64,000 bases of DNA, taken from Benincasa hispida. Taxonomy: Eukaryota > Streptophyta > Magnoliopsida > Cucurbitales > Cucurbitaceae. Position 1 is the stretch's first letter; each line of letters begins with the position of its first letter. The notes under the pieces are model-generated. The model ran no database searches and was not told where the DNA came from. It saw only the letters and a program-made list of their open reading frames with translations. The stretch covers positions 14,947,182-15,011,181 of the forward strand of contig NC_052350.1 in NCBI RefSeq assembly GCF_009727055.1, given 5' to 3'. This document shows, piece after piece, positions 1-11,195 of this stretch. The position numbers and the translations under genes were made by a program.

Positions 1-1712
1 GCGAGTAGGGGTGTTCTATACAAAGAGTTTGTATAAGACCAGACCACGAGATGATTAGTCTCTTTATATAACGTCGTTGAAAATTGAGACTTGCATCTCA
101 CTAAAACGACCATAGGTGACATGACCTTAATCCTGAGTGTTTTGGGAATTCCTGCCTATGAGGGTGGTCCTTTGATTAGTATGGGTGAGAATAGCCAGAT
201 TACCAACTCAATAATCCTACCTTTTTAGAGATTTGTCTGATTGAGGAGCTAGGAACTCAGTTACACAAGACGAAATTCACTCATTTCCCAAAGCAGGGGT
301 AAGTTGATAAATCGCTCCCTTAAGGGCTGATTCCGAGTCTTAAACATAATGGCCACATCCTCTCTCTGGAAGAGAGGACCCAGTCATAGTAGGACTATGA
401 CTTATTGTTCATTAGAGGAATCAGTGGTACTTAAGGAGTTAGATGTAACTACAGGGGCAAAATGGTAAATTGGCCCAGTTGTACTTACGAGCGATTTGTG
501 AAGGGTTATCGCACTCTTAATTGGTTACATGGACAAAGAAATACATCTGTAGTGAGAAGAGTGCAGCTGTCGGTCTTTAATAGAGTGCTCGACAGTTAAC
601 GGATGGTGGATCTCGTGACTAAAGAGTTTAGTTAGTCATTCACGTACCATTGGAGCTTCAAGCTACAGGTCCATAAGGTCCCCTTGGTAGCTCAATGGGT
701 TCAAGTTGAGAATCAGATTTTGGGGTTAGTTTGAAATGTTCAAATTAACAAGAGGAATTTTAATCATATGTGATTATATTTGGTGTAATATATGAGATAC
801 ATTATTTGGAGGAATTGATATAAATATGATTTATATCAAGTACCATAAAATAGAAAAAGAACTATGGTTTATATGTTTTATGAGATGGAATATTAAAACT
901 ATAGATTATAAATTTAATATGGTAAGTTGGTTATCATATTTATTTATAATATATTAATTATACGATAATTAATTTCTTCTTCTCTAATAACCAATTGAGT
1001 GAGAGGTTATCGGAAGTTTTATGGTAACCATGAGATAAAGGAAAATCGTTTTCCAAAATTAGAAGTTACTTCATTCGGAAAGTTCCCACGGAAAAAGCTA
1101 TCAAGTAAAAGAGTTTTACTAAGCGATAGTGTTGACAGAGACTAAACGATCATGTAGAGTTGACTATACGATAGTCATTCAGCTGATTTTTGCTACACGA
1201 TCGAGTAGCAAAGTCTATGCGATAGGCTTGCGTTTACTAAATGATTGAGTACATCGTCTATGCGATAGACAGTGTTCCATCTCCCACTAACTCGATCGCA
1301 TACCTCCTCTATTCTACAAGCCAAGATCATACAGAGCCCACAACTTCTGGATTCTCACACCGAGAATACCAAGGTAACACTTGTGGTGGTGTTCTACTCA
1401 GTTCGTGAATTGAGTTGGACTTGATTGGGTTCGAGGAGGTGTTGGCTGTTCGTGTTGTTGGTGGGTTGTTCGTTGCATTTGAGTGTTACAATTTTTGGAC
1501 GCATTGGACTTCATTCGAGGGATTCTTAAAGAATGGTTCTTCAAAGGTATGCATACTCTATCCCTTGAATCTATTGTAGCATGCTCTAGTTTCGGTTGAT
1601 GCATAACTTGTTAGTTTCCGTTTTAGACTATAATTGTTTGTGTTCAATCTGAATGGAATTTGGAACGATCTCTTCCATTGCTTATGGAAATCCTTTGGTT
1701 TGATTTCCTTCA
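1..1712 (+). mobile_element. Ty1/copia LTR, 5' part cut off by window edge
   Basis: Base 1 onward matches the stretch beginning near 2779 inside the LTR that starts at 2440 (same blocks: GTATAAGACCAGACCACGA-like, 'cagtggtacttaaggagtta', 'tcgacagttaac'). About 340 bases of this LTR are therefore missing to the left. The end is put at the CA near 1712, just before degenerate pol sequence. It contains no gene; the short open frames in it lie antisense and have no recognisable product. The boundary is uncertain by some tens of bases because no primer-binding site follows it. Confidence 0.75.
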
Positions 1713-2309
1713 CTATGCAGTGGGGATAGTCAGTAGATATCAATCTAATCCAGGATTATATCACTGAACCTCCGTTAAAAACATCCTCAAATATCTACGG
1801 AGAATGAAAGACTATATTGTCGTGTATGGTTCTAAGGATTTGATCCATATGGGATACACAAACCCTAATTTTCAGACTAATAAGGATTTTAGGAAATCCA
1901 CATTATGATTGGTGTTCACTCTTAACAGAAGGGCAGTAGTATGAAGAAGCACCAAGCAAAGGTGCATCGTTGACTCCACCATGGAGGATAAGTATGTAGC
2001 GCGTTGTGAAGCTGCTAAGGAAGCTGTTTGGCTCAGGAAATTCTTGACTGATCTGGAAGTTGTTCCAGATATATCAAAGCCCATCACACTTTATTGTGAT
2101 AATAGTGGTGTTGTGGCTAATTCCTAAAGCCTAGGAGTCACAAGCACAGGAAGCATATAGAGCGGAAATATCATTTCATCCGAGAAATTGTGCATCGAGA
2201 AGACGTGATTGTCACGCAGATAGCTTCGGAGCACAACATTGCTAATCCGTTTACAAAGGCCCTCACGGTTAAGGTGTTTGAAGGTCACCTGCAGAGTATG
2301 GCTCTATAG
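1713..2309 (+). pseudogene. Copia pol remnant (RT tail and RNase H)
   Basis: Broken reading frames encode the end of a Ty1/copia polyprotein. Visible pieces are the pre-RNase H segment (about 1790-1880), then AAKEAVWLRKFLTDLEVV and the RNase H motif YCDNSGVVANS (about 2010-2125). After a stop and a frame change come RSHKHRKHIERKYH, REIVHREDVIV and the terminal FTKALTVKVFEGHLQSM, followed by TAG at 2307-2309. Gag, protease, integrase and most of reverse transcriptase are missing: LTR-like sequence runs almost directly into the pol tail, so an internal deletion of several kilobases occurred. It cannot encode an active enzyme. Confidence 0.85.
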
Positions 2310-2439
2310 GACAGGCCACGTCTAGACTAGGGTAAATGGGAGATTTGTACTGACACATGTTATGCCCTAGTTTATTATTTGTGTACTTTTTATTTTGACT
2401 ATATTGAACACCCCACTAACTTTAGGTTAAATGGGAGAT
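2310..2439 (+). mobile_element. Copia 3' untranslated region with polypurine tract
   Basis: Short spacer after the pol stop. It holds a duplicated 'aatgggaga' purine motif (about 2334 and 2430). The second copy lies directly before the LTR start TGTTGGG and fits the plus-strand polypurine primer. Confidence 0.65.
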
Positions 2440-3361
2440 TGTTGGGATTGATGCCTTAAATGTCATAGGGTCCTATAGTTTGTAAATGTATTGAACAAAC
2501 TCATTGTCTATTTAATAAAATATATGATATTTTATTCCATATTTTTTGTTGCATTAACCACAAACCAATAAACTAACATCCAAGGTTATTTTGTAACTTA
2601 AACATGTATGTAGAGACATACAGGTGAATCATGTTTAAGTGATGACCTAAATGGTCTGTAGTAGATGGATGAGGCTAGGTATCTTATCCTGGTGACATTA
2701 CGAGTATAGCCCACTTTGTAGGTGTTACAATTGTTGTAAAGTGCTACAAATGATCTAGTCCTAATCATTTATGTATAGACATGTGAGTGGGGATATTCTA
2801 TACAAAGTATATTGTATAAGACTGGACCACGAAATGTTTAGTCCCATTATATAACGCCGTTCATAATAGAGACTTACATTTCACCAGGATGACTTTAGGT
2901 AACATGACCTGAATCCTAAGTGAGTTGTGAACTCCTGTCTATAAGGGCGGTCCTTTGATTTGTATGGGTAAAAGTGGCCAGATCGCCGACTCAACAATTC
3001 TATCATTTTGGGGATTCGTCAGATTAGGAAGTTGGGAACACAGCTACACAAGACGAAATTCACTCATTCCCCGAGGTCAGGGTAAGTAGATAAATTTCTC
3101 CCTTAAAGGTTGATCCCGAGGCTTGAATAATGTGGCACCACACCCTCTCCTGGCCTGAGAGGGGTCTAGTCATAGTTGGACTATGATCGATTATTCATTA
3201 GAAGGATCAGTGGTACTTAAGGAGTTAGATGTAACTATAGAGGCAAAACGGTAATTTTGGTCTAGCTATACTTACAAGCAATTTGTGAAGGGTCATTGTA
3301 CTGTTGATTGGTTATATCCAATGGACAAAGAAATATATCTGTAGTCGAAGAGTGCAGCTAC
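2440..3361 (+). mobile_element. Copia LTR, first segment (interrupted)
   Basis: Begins TGTTGGGATTGATGCC right after a purine tract and matches the LTRs at 1-1712 and 18126-19848 along its length. It stops at 'agtgcagctac' (3361), in mid-LTR, where a foreign LTR element starts. Homology resumes at 11196 with 'ctttagtggagtgttcgacag', exactly where the uninterrupted copies continue. The two segments together give about 1.7 kb, close to the 1.72-kb solo copy. Confidence 0.85.
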
Positions 3362-5199
3362 TGTTGGGATGGATTAGGAAAGCAGAATTTATTTATTTAT
3401 TAGGGACGGATGGGTTTGTACATGAAATCGTGCGTTAGACATGACTATGCGTTTGCACCCATGCGTTTGAGGTCATGCGTTGGAATGATGATGCGTTAAT
3501 CTAGCATGCAATGACCACGCGTTCCTATCACAAGCTTTCTTATGCTCGCGTCAAGTATAACGCGAACGCAAGTTTCTCAGGGAATCCGAGGTCGAACACA
3601 AGGACTTGTCACTCAATAATTCTTGTGAAGCAATGTGTTTGAGGCGATGAATAAAAATAAAAAGAAGAAGTTTAATGGATTTACATACTACTCCTACTCC
3701 TAATTAAACAGATTGAGTAATCAAAGACTTGCAATGAAAATAGATAGAGACACAACAACCATTAACACATAGTAATGTTTATTATCTTAAATCGTTTGAG
3801 TAATCCCAACTCATTGCACTAACGCATCACACACCTCTCGGTGGTCAGCCGCATAACTATATCTCTATAGTGCATGGTTGCATCGAGCATAAGATTGTGC
3901 CTATCTCTAGGAACAATGCGAACTTTACTTTAGTGCGTTCCATCTTTTACCTTCTCAGGCAGTTAGACGCGGCTATTTAACTCATAGACAAGCAATGCAA
4001 CATCTCTTAGACAAGTGTTGCTACAGCCTTTCACCAAGCAAAGAGGATTAACTCACTATACTCGCACAATGCACACCTCTCGAAGGGTTGCTTCATGCGT
4101 CCTATCTCTAGGCTACACGATTAAGCATGTGATTGCTTTTGATAAAAAAAAACGTTGAAGATAAACTATGATAGAGATGAAGAAGATGAAGAAGACGGCA
4201 ATGAAGGAATCGAGATTTGCATTGATCATAAAATGTCTTAATATCTTAAGCTAAAATGTATTAAAATACAGAGATTAGAAGAGAAATGAAGGACTTTCAT
4301 CAAGGTTGCCGGTGGTGCCATGGTTGAATGGTGGAGATGTCTCTCTCGAGCTTTATCTCCGGCGAAAGCTCCGATCGTCACTCGGTCTGGTCTGTGGAGA
4401 AGAAGAATTCTCACTAAAAATCTTGTTCAAGCTCTCATCTGTGATCACAAACCTCTGCCTTGAGGCAGAAGCTCGGATGCCTTACAATGAAGGTCCAAAA
4501 GGCTATTTATAGAGTTTAAACGCCGACAGCTATCATGATTGCGTTATGGCTCACTGATGCTTTTGTCGCGATATGGGCATTGTCACATCGTCTTATCTTG
4601 TTGACACACCCAAGGCATGTGTCTGAGCATGATTCAGCTGAAGTATCAATGCGTTCTACCCATCTTATGATCATTCTTCTATTATGGTTGTCACTTTGTG
4701 GTCGTAATTTCGAATTGATCACCGCAACTTCCATGCGATGGATGCATTCGATTACTACATTTTCCATGCAATGGACGCATACGATCACAGCAACTTCCAT
4801 GCAATGGAAGCATATGATCACCGCAACTTCTATGCAATGGACGTATACGATCACCGCAACTTCCATGCGATGGACACATACGATCCAACTTTCAACGTAT
4901 GCGTTTGTCTGCAATTACTTAGCTCATTCGTTTGTCTTTTCGATCGCTGGCTTCAGCGCATGCATTTATCTTTGCTTGCTTATTTCAAACGCATGTGTTT
5001 GATTCCTACGATAGCTACAAAAATAGACACTTTGGCATGGAGTAATGCATAATATTGGGGTCAGTGAGGATCTAGGTGCTAATTGACGCAAAACTCAGTT
5101 TTTCGCAAATTCTAAGTATTATCACCGCATTTTTTACTTATTAGCCCTCATGATTCTAAGAAAAAGGCATATAATAACTAGCATTTCTGCCAGTTATCA
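3362..5199 (-). repeat. 3' LTR of the nested element
   Basis: 1838 bases running from TG to CA (plus-strand view). It matches 9342-11195 throughout, including the five-unit 33-bp array. A minus-strand TATA box (plus-strand 'ctatttatag', 4503-4512) fits the promoter of an LTR read on the minus strand. It is dense in the hexamer ATGCGT/ACGCAT. The open frames across 4.5-5.0 kb come from the 33-bp repeat and are not genes. Confidence 0.85.
4717..4881. repeat. 33-bp tandem repeat, 5 units, in LTR
   Basis: Five head-to-tail units start at 4717, 4750, 4783, 4816 and 4849. Each begins GAT and contains 'gcaacttccatgc' and 'atggacgcata' variants. As 33 is a multiple of three, the array stays open in several frames and yields repetitive pseudo-peptides. 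The same five units occur in the partner LTR (10712-10876), so the array pre-dates transposition. Confidence 0.9.
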
Positions 5200-6341
5200 C
5201 CCCTTCAAACTTAGAATCATGCTTGTCCTCAAGCATACGTTATATTCAAGCAATTCTTAACTCACCTTCCGGCGTCCTTTGCGATGACCAGCTTCTCATA
5301 ATATAATTAACTCATTCCTCTAACCATGGCTGCAATGTTCTCATCTACTTTGGCTGCTTCTTCAAAGAGATCTTTTCTAGGTTGAAATTTGGCAAGCCTT
5401 TGCTCAAAAACTTTTTATTCATTCTTCGCAACCTTGCGTTCAACTTATGAGAATGCGTTTATTCAAAACAATTTAAGCTTATGCGTTTACTTATTCGAAT
5501 GCGGCATCGAACCTGGTTACGCTCTTCGTTTTGGCTTACCCCCACATGTGTCATACAGGCATCCAACTTCGGTTGCGTTCCATATTCAACTCAACTCATG
5601 TCTTGCTTAATTTGGCTTGCGCCATACAGAGGAGTTGCATTTATGCGTTGGTCCTAGCGACTTACCTTCGTTTTGGCTTGCCCCCACGGGTGTCATGCGG
5701 ACATCCAACTACGGTTAAGTGCCTTTCACAACTCAACTCTTGTCAACCTGGGTTTCCTCATTGCGTTGGCAGTGGAGTTGTTATTTTCAAAAGTTTTTTT
5801 TTTTTTGAAGAAAATGACCGCAATGTGATGAACGCAATTCTCCAAGACTGTTGCCACCCCCAAACTTAGAGGGTGGCAGCATTCTTGCTGCAAGCTAAAA
5901 ATAAACTCAACAAGAATGTGATACCAAGTGTTTGAGCAAGGATTTGCACACAATAAAACTATAGACTTTCATAATTTGAAGAAGTTATTAAAAGTATGGA
6001 GACCCTTGCGATACTAGTTAGAGGACGTGGTGAATTATTTGTACCATTATAGATGCATCGCAAAGAACCGCAATCAGACAAAGAGAATTTCAAAAGGATA
6101 AGGCATAAAAGATAACAAGAAAAGAACCTTAAGTAGAAGAACGCATGCGATAATGCATTGGAGTTCATGCGTTGAAAGATGTGGAGCATTCTTCCGTTGT
6201 AACTGCGTACCGAGGAGAGTTATTATCGCACCTACAAGGAGAAAATGCACCACAACCAAGGAAGCAACCGCATATCTAAAATAACTAAATAAAAATAATA
6301 AACTAAACTAAGAAAGCAACGTAAAGATAGAGTAGAAGACG
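5200..6341 (-). mobile_element. Internal region of nested element, 3' side
   Basis: No coding sequence is recognised. It begins (plus strand) with 'ccccttcaaacttag', whose complement is a polypurine tract beside the 3' LTR. A second, very similar motif 'cccccaaacttagag' lies at about 5856-5870, inside a short hairpin (gccaccc 5853-5859, gggtggc 5871-5877). Two roughly 90-base segments near 5520-5610 and 5650-5740 repeat 'cgttttggcttgcccccac' and 'catccaact'. Confidence 0.6.
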
Positions 6342-8993
6342 TGTCACACCCCGCCCCAGACTACCCTCTGAGTCTGAGACAGGGCGTGACTGTAGCAGTT
6401 ATTAACCCTTTAGTTGACACTTACTGTGTAATAACTCTTGCGGAAATAACTCTGATACTAATGAACAAATTCAACAAACAATTAATTAAGTAGGCCCATT
6501 TTATTTTACAACAATGTAACGTTTATACAACTCCAAGACTTAACTACAAAGCTTACAACAACAACTGTAAAACCCTCCGGAAGTGTAATTGTGGCACGTG
6601 GCAGACCTTGACCTTAGCAGCACCCTGGAACTCCTCACCTTTCACTACCTGGGAGGGGGGTAAAACATAAAACATGGAAAACATGAGCTATAAAGCCCAG
6701 TGAGTGGTGCCTTTAGATAAACAAATAACTTTGTCAAAGGAAATATACTTTTGGGAAACGAATACATAGTCAACAAGAACATTACCACAAGTTCATTATT
6801 ATTTTTCAGCCAAACCGCTAGACAATCCCCAACTTGACCGCTGGTTAAAACAATCAACCCCAGCTTGACCGCTGGTTATCACATAATAAAAATAATACTT
6901 TCACATGTATACTAAGACAACAATAATTCCTGTGGAAACTTTCCCTGTACCCTATTATCCTGCCAATGTGCACATCGACTATTTTCGCGCTAGCTATGCT
7001 TAGGTAATTTGACTATATTTCCCGTCGGTCGTCACCGACTATCAATTCCCGCCGACCAAAGCCGACTATATTTTCCCCCCAAGTACCCTTTTCAAGCATG
7101 CTAACTATGTATCCCGGGTACAATTTCAGTTTCCAAAACAAACATACAAACAATATCTCAACAAGCATAGTAATCATATAAACATATATCCCTGATCATC
7201 CCAATTTAACATTATCCCCTATATATATTTACCTATATATAAAAATTATATCAACAATACAACACACAATAACCACTCACCTTGGTTGATTAGGAACTTT
7301 CCTTTCCGAAGCTCCTTAGGTTTTCTTGGTTTCCCTTTTTGAACCCTAAATTCCAGATTCAAATATCAGCTTAGATTACTCATAGTTCCAGACCTTATTT
7401 TAAAATACTTCCTTCTGAAACTATGTTCTAAAATGTCTCAGAAACTTACCATAAAATATTAGCTCATAACTCCTCAATGTTTAGCCGGAATCTTCAAAAC
7501 ATCAATACTGGCCCAGCTTACCCGATAGCCTGACCCTTCTGTATTTTTCTCAGCTTCCAGCCCGATTCCTTGGAGATTCTTCTCCAGAAGCCCCACAAAA
7601 CTAGACTCTTTTAGCTTTCAGATGGTTTTGGAATCACATCAAACGCACGAGTATTCTGAGAGAACTTCTCGTTCCAAGTTGATGTTGTTTTCCAGACTTC
7701 ACTGTCCAATGCGTCCTCTTTGAAATTCTATGATCAACATGGATTTTGGCCTCAATGCAAGGTTTTCCCAACTCTCCCACTCTTTTTACTGTATTTTTTA
7801 ATTTTGATCTGAAAATGAATCTTTTGGCCCTATTTATAGGCATCCAAACCTTCTCCAAAGTTGACACCACCTACTTGGCTGTAGGTCTAAGTGTTTCCTC
7901 CTCACACCAACAACGCAATTCTTTGATCAACGCAATCTAAGTGTCCTTCTCCTATGTAGCCAACACATGAGCTTCCAATCTAATGCAATCACCTTAAATT
8001 CTTAAGGCTTAAGGCTTCCTCCCAAGAAGACACATGGTTTGATGACATTTTTTAGGTGATCTCATCCTTTATATGCGTCCAACTCTTGGATGTTCAACCC
8101 ATAGTCCATAATCAACGCATAGCCTCTAATCAATGCATAGCAAGCCAACTTACTACCATCGCAATCCAACATAGCCATCACCAACGCATAGGGTGGCCGC
8201 TCATCCTCGACGCAGGGCTCACTAGGTATCACCACAAGGCATGCTCGGCATGGCGGTCATAGGTGCTTGGCATAGACGCTACCCCTTTGACCATGGGCGT
8301 GTGGCTTAGGTGCTGGCCACCGATGCATGGGCGTGCTTGGCCGCATGGGCATGGTCATTCGACAGGGTGCTCGCTGCATAGGCATCAACGCATGGGCATG
8401 GCCGCTCGGCAGCGCTCGACGCATGGCGCTTGGCACACGCATGGGCGCTCAGCAGACTCGCAGTGCTCGACGCATGGGTTGGGTACATCGACGCATGCCT
8501 GGGCAGTTTGGCCGAGGCTGCTTGACGCATGGCTGGGCATCTGGCTGAGGCTGCTCAACGCATGGCTGGGCATTTGGCCGAGGTTGCTCAACGCATGCCA
8601 CCCTCCAGCCCTTGTGCCATCCAACCTACCAACGCATCACTTCCATTTTCCTTCCTTCACCAACGCATACCACCACTAACACATCCATCACAACTCTTCC
8701 AATGCATCCATTGGGTCTAACGTGTTGGTCTACCTCCAAGGCATGCGTCACTCCCACTTCAAATTCTTCCTTTGTCCAAATAATCTCTCCAAGATCTTAT
8801 GGTCAATGCATAGCAATGCCTAGTCCAACACTTAGTCAATTTTTCATCAATTTAAGCTTAACTCAAAGCTACTCAAGGAAAATCTATTCAACACTTAGAA
8901 ATTTCCTTCACTTTAACATAGAATTTAACTTTCACTTAATTAATTTCCTTACCCACCTGCTTAAGTAGAGAAAATGGAAATCCGGGTTTCACA
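6342..8993 (-). mobile_element. Solo LTR of a Ty3 (Tekay/Del-like) element, minus strand
   Basis: On the minus strand this begins TGTGAAACCCGGATTTCC and ends GGGGCGGGGTGTGACA, the kind of LTR ends I associate with Tekay/Del chromoviruses (family call from memory). Minus-strand TATA 'cctataaataggg' is at about 7830-7843. The flanks agacg (6337-6341) and aaacg (8994-8998) differ at one base and fit a 5-bp target duplication. No internal region is present, so it is a solo LTR of 2652 bases left by LTR-LTR recombination. No protein-coding content is seen. Confidence 0.7.
8190..8620. repeat. GC-rich ACGCATGG-repeat island within the solo LTR
   Basis: Strikingly GC-rich for this AT-rich window. 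It is built from degenerate copies of 'gacgcatggc' and 'gcatgggc'. A clear tandem block of 33-34-bp units starts at 8491, 8525 and 8558, with the next partial unit at 8591; each contains ACGCATG, 'ctgggca' and 'gaggctgct'. Overlapping open frames on both strands here are a by-product of repeat periodicity and high GC, and no known protein is seen. Confidence 0.75.
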
Positions 8994-9341
8994 AAACGTC
9001 CCTGAAGAAATTAAAGTGTTGTCACCGTAAAGAGTCTTCCATGCAGGAGATGGCTCTCAACTGCTTGGGTCAAGGGCTTTGCCCTGACCATTGGAGCTTC
9101 CAGAAATTGTTGGACGCATGATGGTTGACATGCACCTAAAATTACTTTCAGCTCATGCGACAGATAGCCTTTCTATCTTGGGGTCAATATTTGACTTTCG
9201 ACACATCGTCTATACTTCAAATATTGTTTGCAGCCTGATCGCACAATCTACAATATGCCTAAGATTGAAAGGATGCCTGCGAAAACATAAAAACTTCACA
9301 AAACATTAACTGCCAAGTCCCCGGCAACGGTGCCAAAAACT
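8994..9341 (-). mobile_element. Internal region of nested element, 5' side, with PBS
   Basis: Continuation of the nested element's internal DNA beyond the solo LTR. The primer-binding site is at 9318-9335 (minus strand TGGCACCGTTGCCGGGGA), 6 bases from the LTR boundary at 9342. No coding sequence is recognised. Confidence 0.7.
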
Positions 9342-11195
9342 TGTGGGATTGATTAGGAAAGCAGAATTTATTTATTTATTAGGGACGGATGGGATTGTAC
9401 ATGAAATCATGCATTAGACATGGCTTATGCGTTTGCACCCATGCGTCTAAGGTCATGCGTCAGAATGATGATGCGTTAATCTAGCATACAATGACCACAC
9501 GTTCCTATCACAAGTTTTCTTATGCTCGCGCCAAGTATAACAAGAATGCAAGTTTCTCGGGTCATCCGAGGTCGAACACAGGGACTTGTCACTCAATAAT
9601 TCTTGTGAAGCAATGCGTTTGAGGCGATGAATAAAAATAAAAAGAAGAAGTTTAATGGATTTACATACTAGTCCTACTCTTAACTAAACAGATTGAGCAA
9701 TCGAAGACTTGCAATGAAAATAGGTAGAGACACAACAACCATTAATGCGTAGTAATGTTTATTATCTTAATCGCCCGAGTAATCCCAGCTCATTGCACTA
9801 ATGCATCACACACCTCTCGGTGGTCAGCCGCATGACTATATCTCTATAGTGCATGGTTACGTCGAGCATAAGATTGTGCCTATCTCTAGGAATAATGCGA
9901 ACTTTGCTTTAGTGCGTTCCATCTCTTACCTTCTCAGGCAGTTAGACGTGGCTATTTAACTCATAGACAAGCAATGCAACATCTCTTAGATAAGCGTTGC
10001 TACAACCTTTCACCAAGCAAAGAGGATTAACTCACTATACTCGCACAACGCACACCTCTCGGTGGGTTGCTTCATATGTCCTATCTCTAGGCTACACGAT
10101 TAAGCATGTGATTGCTTTTGATAAATAAACGCTGAAGATAAACTATGAGAGAGATGAAGAAGATGAAGAAAACAGCAATGAAGGAATCGAGATTTGCATT
10201 GATCACAAAATGTCTTAATATCTTAAGCTAAAATATAATACAATACAGAGATTAGAAGAGAAAGGAAAGACTTTGCGTCAAGGCTACCGGTGGTGCCACG
10301 GTTGAATGGTGGATATGTCTCTCTCGAGCTCTATCTCCGGCGAAAGCTCCGGTCGTCACTCGGTCTGGTCTGTGGAGATGAAGAATTCTCACTGAAAATC
10401 TCGTTCAAGCTCTCATCTGTGATCACAAACCTCTGCCTTGAGGCAGAAGCTCGGATGTCTTACAATGAAGGTCCAAAAGGCTATTTATAGAGTTTAAATG
10501 CCGACAACTATCATGATTGTGTTATGGCTCACTGATGCTTTTGTCGCGGTATGGGCAATGTCACATCGTCTTATCTTATTAACACTTCCAAGGCATGCGT
10601 TCGAGCTTGATTCAGCTGAAGTATCAACGCGTTCTACCCATCTTGCGATCGTCCTTCTATTATGGTTGTCACTCTGTGGGCGCAATTTTCAATTGATCAC
10701 CACATTCGCTTGATCACCGCAACTTTCATGCGATGGACGCATTCGATTACTGCATTTTCCATGCAATAGACGCATATGATCACCGCAACTTCCATGCAAT
10801 GGACGCATACGATCACCGAAACTTCCATGCAATGGACGCATACGATCATCGCAACTTCCATGCGATGGACGCATGCGATCCAACTTTCAGCGCATGCGTT
10901 TGTCTGCGATTGCTTAGCTCATGCGTTTGTCTTTGCGATCGCCTAGCTTCAGTGCATGCATTTGTCTTTGCTTGCTTATTTCAAACGCATGCGTTTGATT
11001 CCTGCGATAGCTACAAAAATAGACACTTTGGCATGGAGTAACACATAATATTGGGATCAGTGAGGATCTAGGTGCTAATTGACGGAAAACTCAGGTTTTC
11101 GCAAATTCTAAGTATTATCACCGCATTTTCTACTTATTAGCCCTCATGATTTTAAGAAAAAGGCTTATAATAACTAGCATTTCTGCCATTTATCA
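9342..11195 (-). repeat. 5' LTR of the nested element
   Basis: 1854 bases matching 3362-5199. The minus-strand TATA box is at 10481-10490 (plus 'ctatttatag'), and the 33-bp array is at 10712-10876. On the minus strand it ends ...CCCACA directly before the primer-binding site. The two LTRs differ by scattered substitutions and small indels, so insertion is not very recent. Confidence 0.85.
10712..10876. repeat. 33-bp tandem repeat, 5 units, partner LTR copy
   Basis: Units start at 10712, 10745, 10778, 10811 and 10844. The second unit carries the same 'gattactgcatttt' variant as unit 2 of the other LTR, so unit order is conserved and the array was copied by reverse transcription rather than made independently. 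Confidence 0.9.

Larger units (their letters stand above)
3362..11195 (-). mobile_element. Nested non-autonomous LTR element (LARD-like), minus strand
   Basis: Two direct repeats of about 1.84 kb (3362-5199 and 9342-11195) bound this element. Next to the right-hand LTR the minus strand reads TGGCACCGTTGCCGGGGA, an 18-base tRNA-Asp-type primer-binding site as used by Athila/Tat-like Ty3 elements. Next to the left-hand LTR it reads a purine tract ending in GGGG. Orientation is therefore minus, also supported by minus-strand TATA boxes in both LTRs. Without the inserted solo LTR (6342-8993) the internal region is only about 1.49 kb and has no gag or pol, so it must have moved with enzymes from a partner element. 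Flanks gctac / cctat share only the core CTA, so the target duplication is weak. Confidence 0.85.

Noticed and set aside
4717..4881. Regular repeats as a CRISPR-like array
   Set aside because: Units are contiguous with no unique spacers, lie in an LTR, and the genome is a plant's.
4535..5052. Open frames on both strands with periodic Met-His-Trp/Asp-Ala repeats (also at 10494-11041)
   Set aside because: They are translations of the 33-bp tandem array in the LTRs; the period is a multiple of three, so stops are rarely met. No start context, no family, present in both LTRs.
8257..8968. Several overlapping open frames with His/Ala/Met-rich products
   Set aside because: They lie in the GC-rich ACGCAT repeat of a solo LTR, in up to five frames at once, which is what composition alone produces.
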